From Clostridia bacterium (GTDB lineage Bacteria > Bacillota > Clostridia > Christensenellales > Borkfalkiaceae), in the NCBI GenBank assembly GCA_900767195.1, contig CAAFYG010000083.1:1-5915 (forward strand): 5,915 nt of DNA, written 5' to 3'. Each line of letters opens with the position of its first letter. Within the stretch, counting starts at the first letter, position 1. The notes below the pieces were generated by a model that had not been told where the DNA came from, did no database searches, and was given only the letters and a program-made list of their open reading frames with translations. Below are positions 5,359 through 5,915 of the stretch, one piece after another. The position numbers were made by a program, and so were the translations under genes.

Positions 5359-5898
5359 TTATGGTAACGCGCTTACGGCGTGTAAATATTTTTTCTGAAT
5401 ACGAAGTTTACGGCGGTAAATCGTGGTGTAATCTACATTGAAATACCGTTTCATATCGATCATTCGCATACCGTTCATCATCGCTAAAAGCGTTTCGTAT
5501 TCGTAATCGGGTAACGCCATTTTTGCGATCAGTTTATCGTAGCGCTCGTATGATGCCTCTTCGGTTGATTGTTTTTCGTAAGGATCGATTGTAAGCTCGT
5601 TGTGGCGCAAATTCTGATCTTCATAGCTGCCGACTTCGTATTTGGCGTTTTTGTTGTATTTTTTCCAAAGCATTCTGCCGAGATGACGGTAACAGGCGAG
5701 ACGAATCGGGAGCGGCTTTCCGAATTTCCCGATGCAAAGATCGCCTAATTTTTTGCCGAGAAATCGGCATAAAAAGCAGATAGCTTCTTCGGCGTAATCG
5801 TATGCTTCCGAATATGGTTTCAGAATGTCGGTATGACAGTAAATGTCTTTGTACAAGTTTTGAAAGACATAGTATAAATCGCGGGTGGAATGGATCAT
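5359..5898 (-). CDS. Sigma-70-like (region 2/region 4) DNA-binding protein, possibly 5'-incomplete
   Basis: A protein of at least 179 aa. The C-terminal part, about residues 129-172, resembles sigma factor region 4: LPDYEYETLL, then NGMRMIDMKRYFNVDYTTIY as helix-turn-helix, then the basic RRKLRIQKKYL. Residues 31-80, with an acidic helix AYDYAEEAI and later PLPIRLACYRHLGRMLWKKY, weakly resemble sigma region 2, while residues 86-125 form an acidic linker. It could therefore be an ECF-like sigma factor or a sigma-fold regulator that binds DNA without directing polymerase. It is transcribed toward Rep and separated from it by the 5289-5335 terminator. ATG 5898 has no convincing ribosome binding site, and the frame stays open through the right edge (upstream codons read SVRTR), so the true start may lie outside. 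It may belong to the phage or to the host flank. Confidence 0.65.
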   Translation of the reverse strand: MIHSTRDLYYVFQNLYKDIYCHTDILKPYSEAYDYAEEAICFLCRFLGKKLGDLCIGKFGKPLPIRLACYRHLGRMLWKKYNKNAKYEVGSYEDQNLRHNELTIDPYEKQSTEEASYERYDKLIAKMALPDYEYETLLAMMNGMRMIDMKRYFNVDYTTIYRRKLRIQKKYLHAVSALP

Positions 5899-5915
5899 TC
5901 GTGTTCTTACCGAGC

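Overview
The window looks like most of a small filamentous-phage (inovirus-like) element from a Gram-positive, Clostridia-type host. This rests on four things: gene content and order, strong AGGAGG-type ribosome binding sites, tightly packed genes, and a codon style rich in GCG, GAA, AAA and CGG with moderate GC. The host assignment is inference, because no rRNA, tRNA or housekeeping gene is present.

Layout: (1) Positions 2-133 hold the C-terminal end of an unknown + strand gene. (2) Positions 134-1579 encode a 481-aa secreted, membrane-anchored protein with the architecture of a phage adsorption/minor coat protein (pIII-like): signal peptide, large ectodomain, Gly-rich linker, C-terminal hydrophobic anchor and basic tail. 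(3) Positions 1583-1726 encode a 47-aa single-span membrane peptide. (4) Positions 1692-3812 encode a 706-aa membrane-anchored P-loop ATPase of the Zot/pI assembly type, with an unusual Walker A loop. These four reading frames abut or overlap and look like one morphogenesis operon. (5) Positions 3813-4087 form a 275-bp intergenic region rich in secondary structure, including two large inverted repeats; it is the best candidate for the replication origin and/or packaging signal. (6) Positions 4088-5128 encode a 346-aa HUH rolling-circle replication initiator with two tyrosines spaced as in the phiX174 gpA class. (7) Positions 5129-5358 are noncoding, with a strong, probably bidirectional terminator at 5289-5335. 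(8) Positions 5359-5898 on the - strand encode a 179-aa sigma-70-like DNA-binding protein, convergent with the replication gene and possibly running off the right edge.

Proposed working: Rep nicks an origin, most plausibly in the structured region just upstream of its own gene, and makes single-stranded circles. The membrane ATPase drives extrusion and assembly of the filament. The 481-aa protein caps the particle and binds the host, and the small membrane peptide may be a coat or assembly component. The sigma-like protein may control phage or host transcription. No clear major coat gene, ssDNA-binding protein, integrase or dif-like site was identified, so the element probably continues outside the window, most likely to the left.
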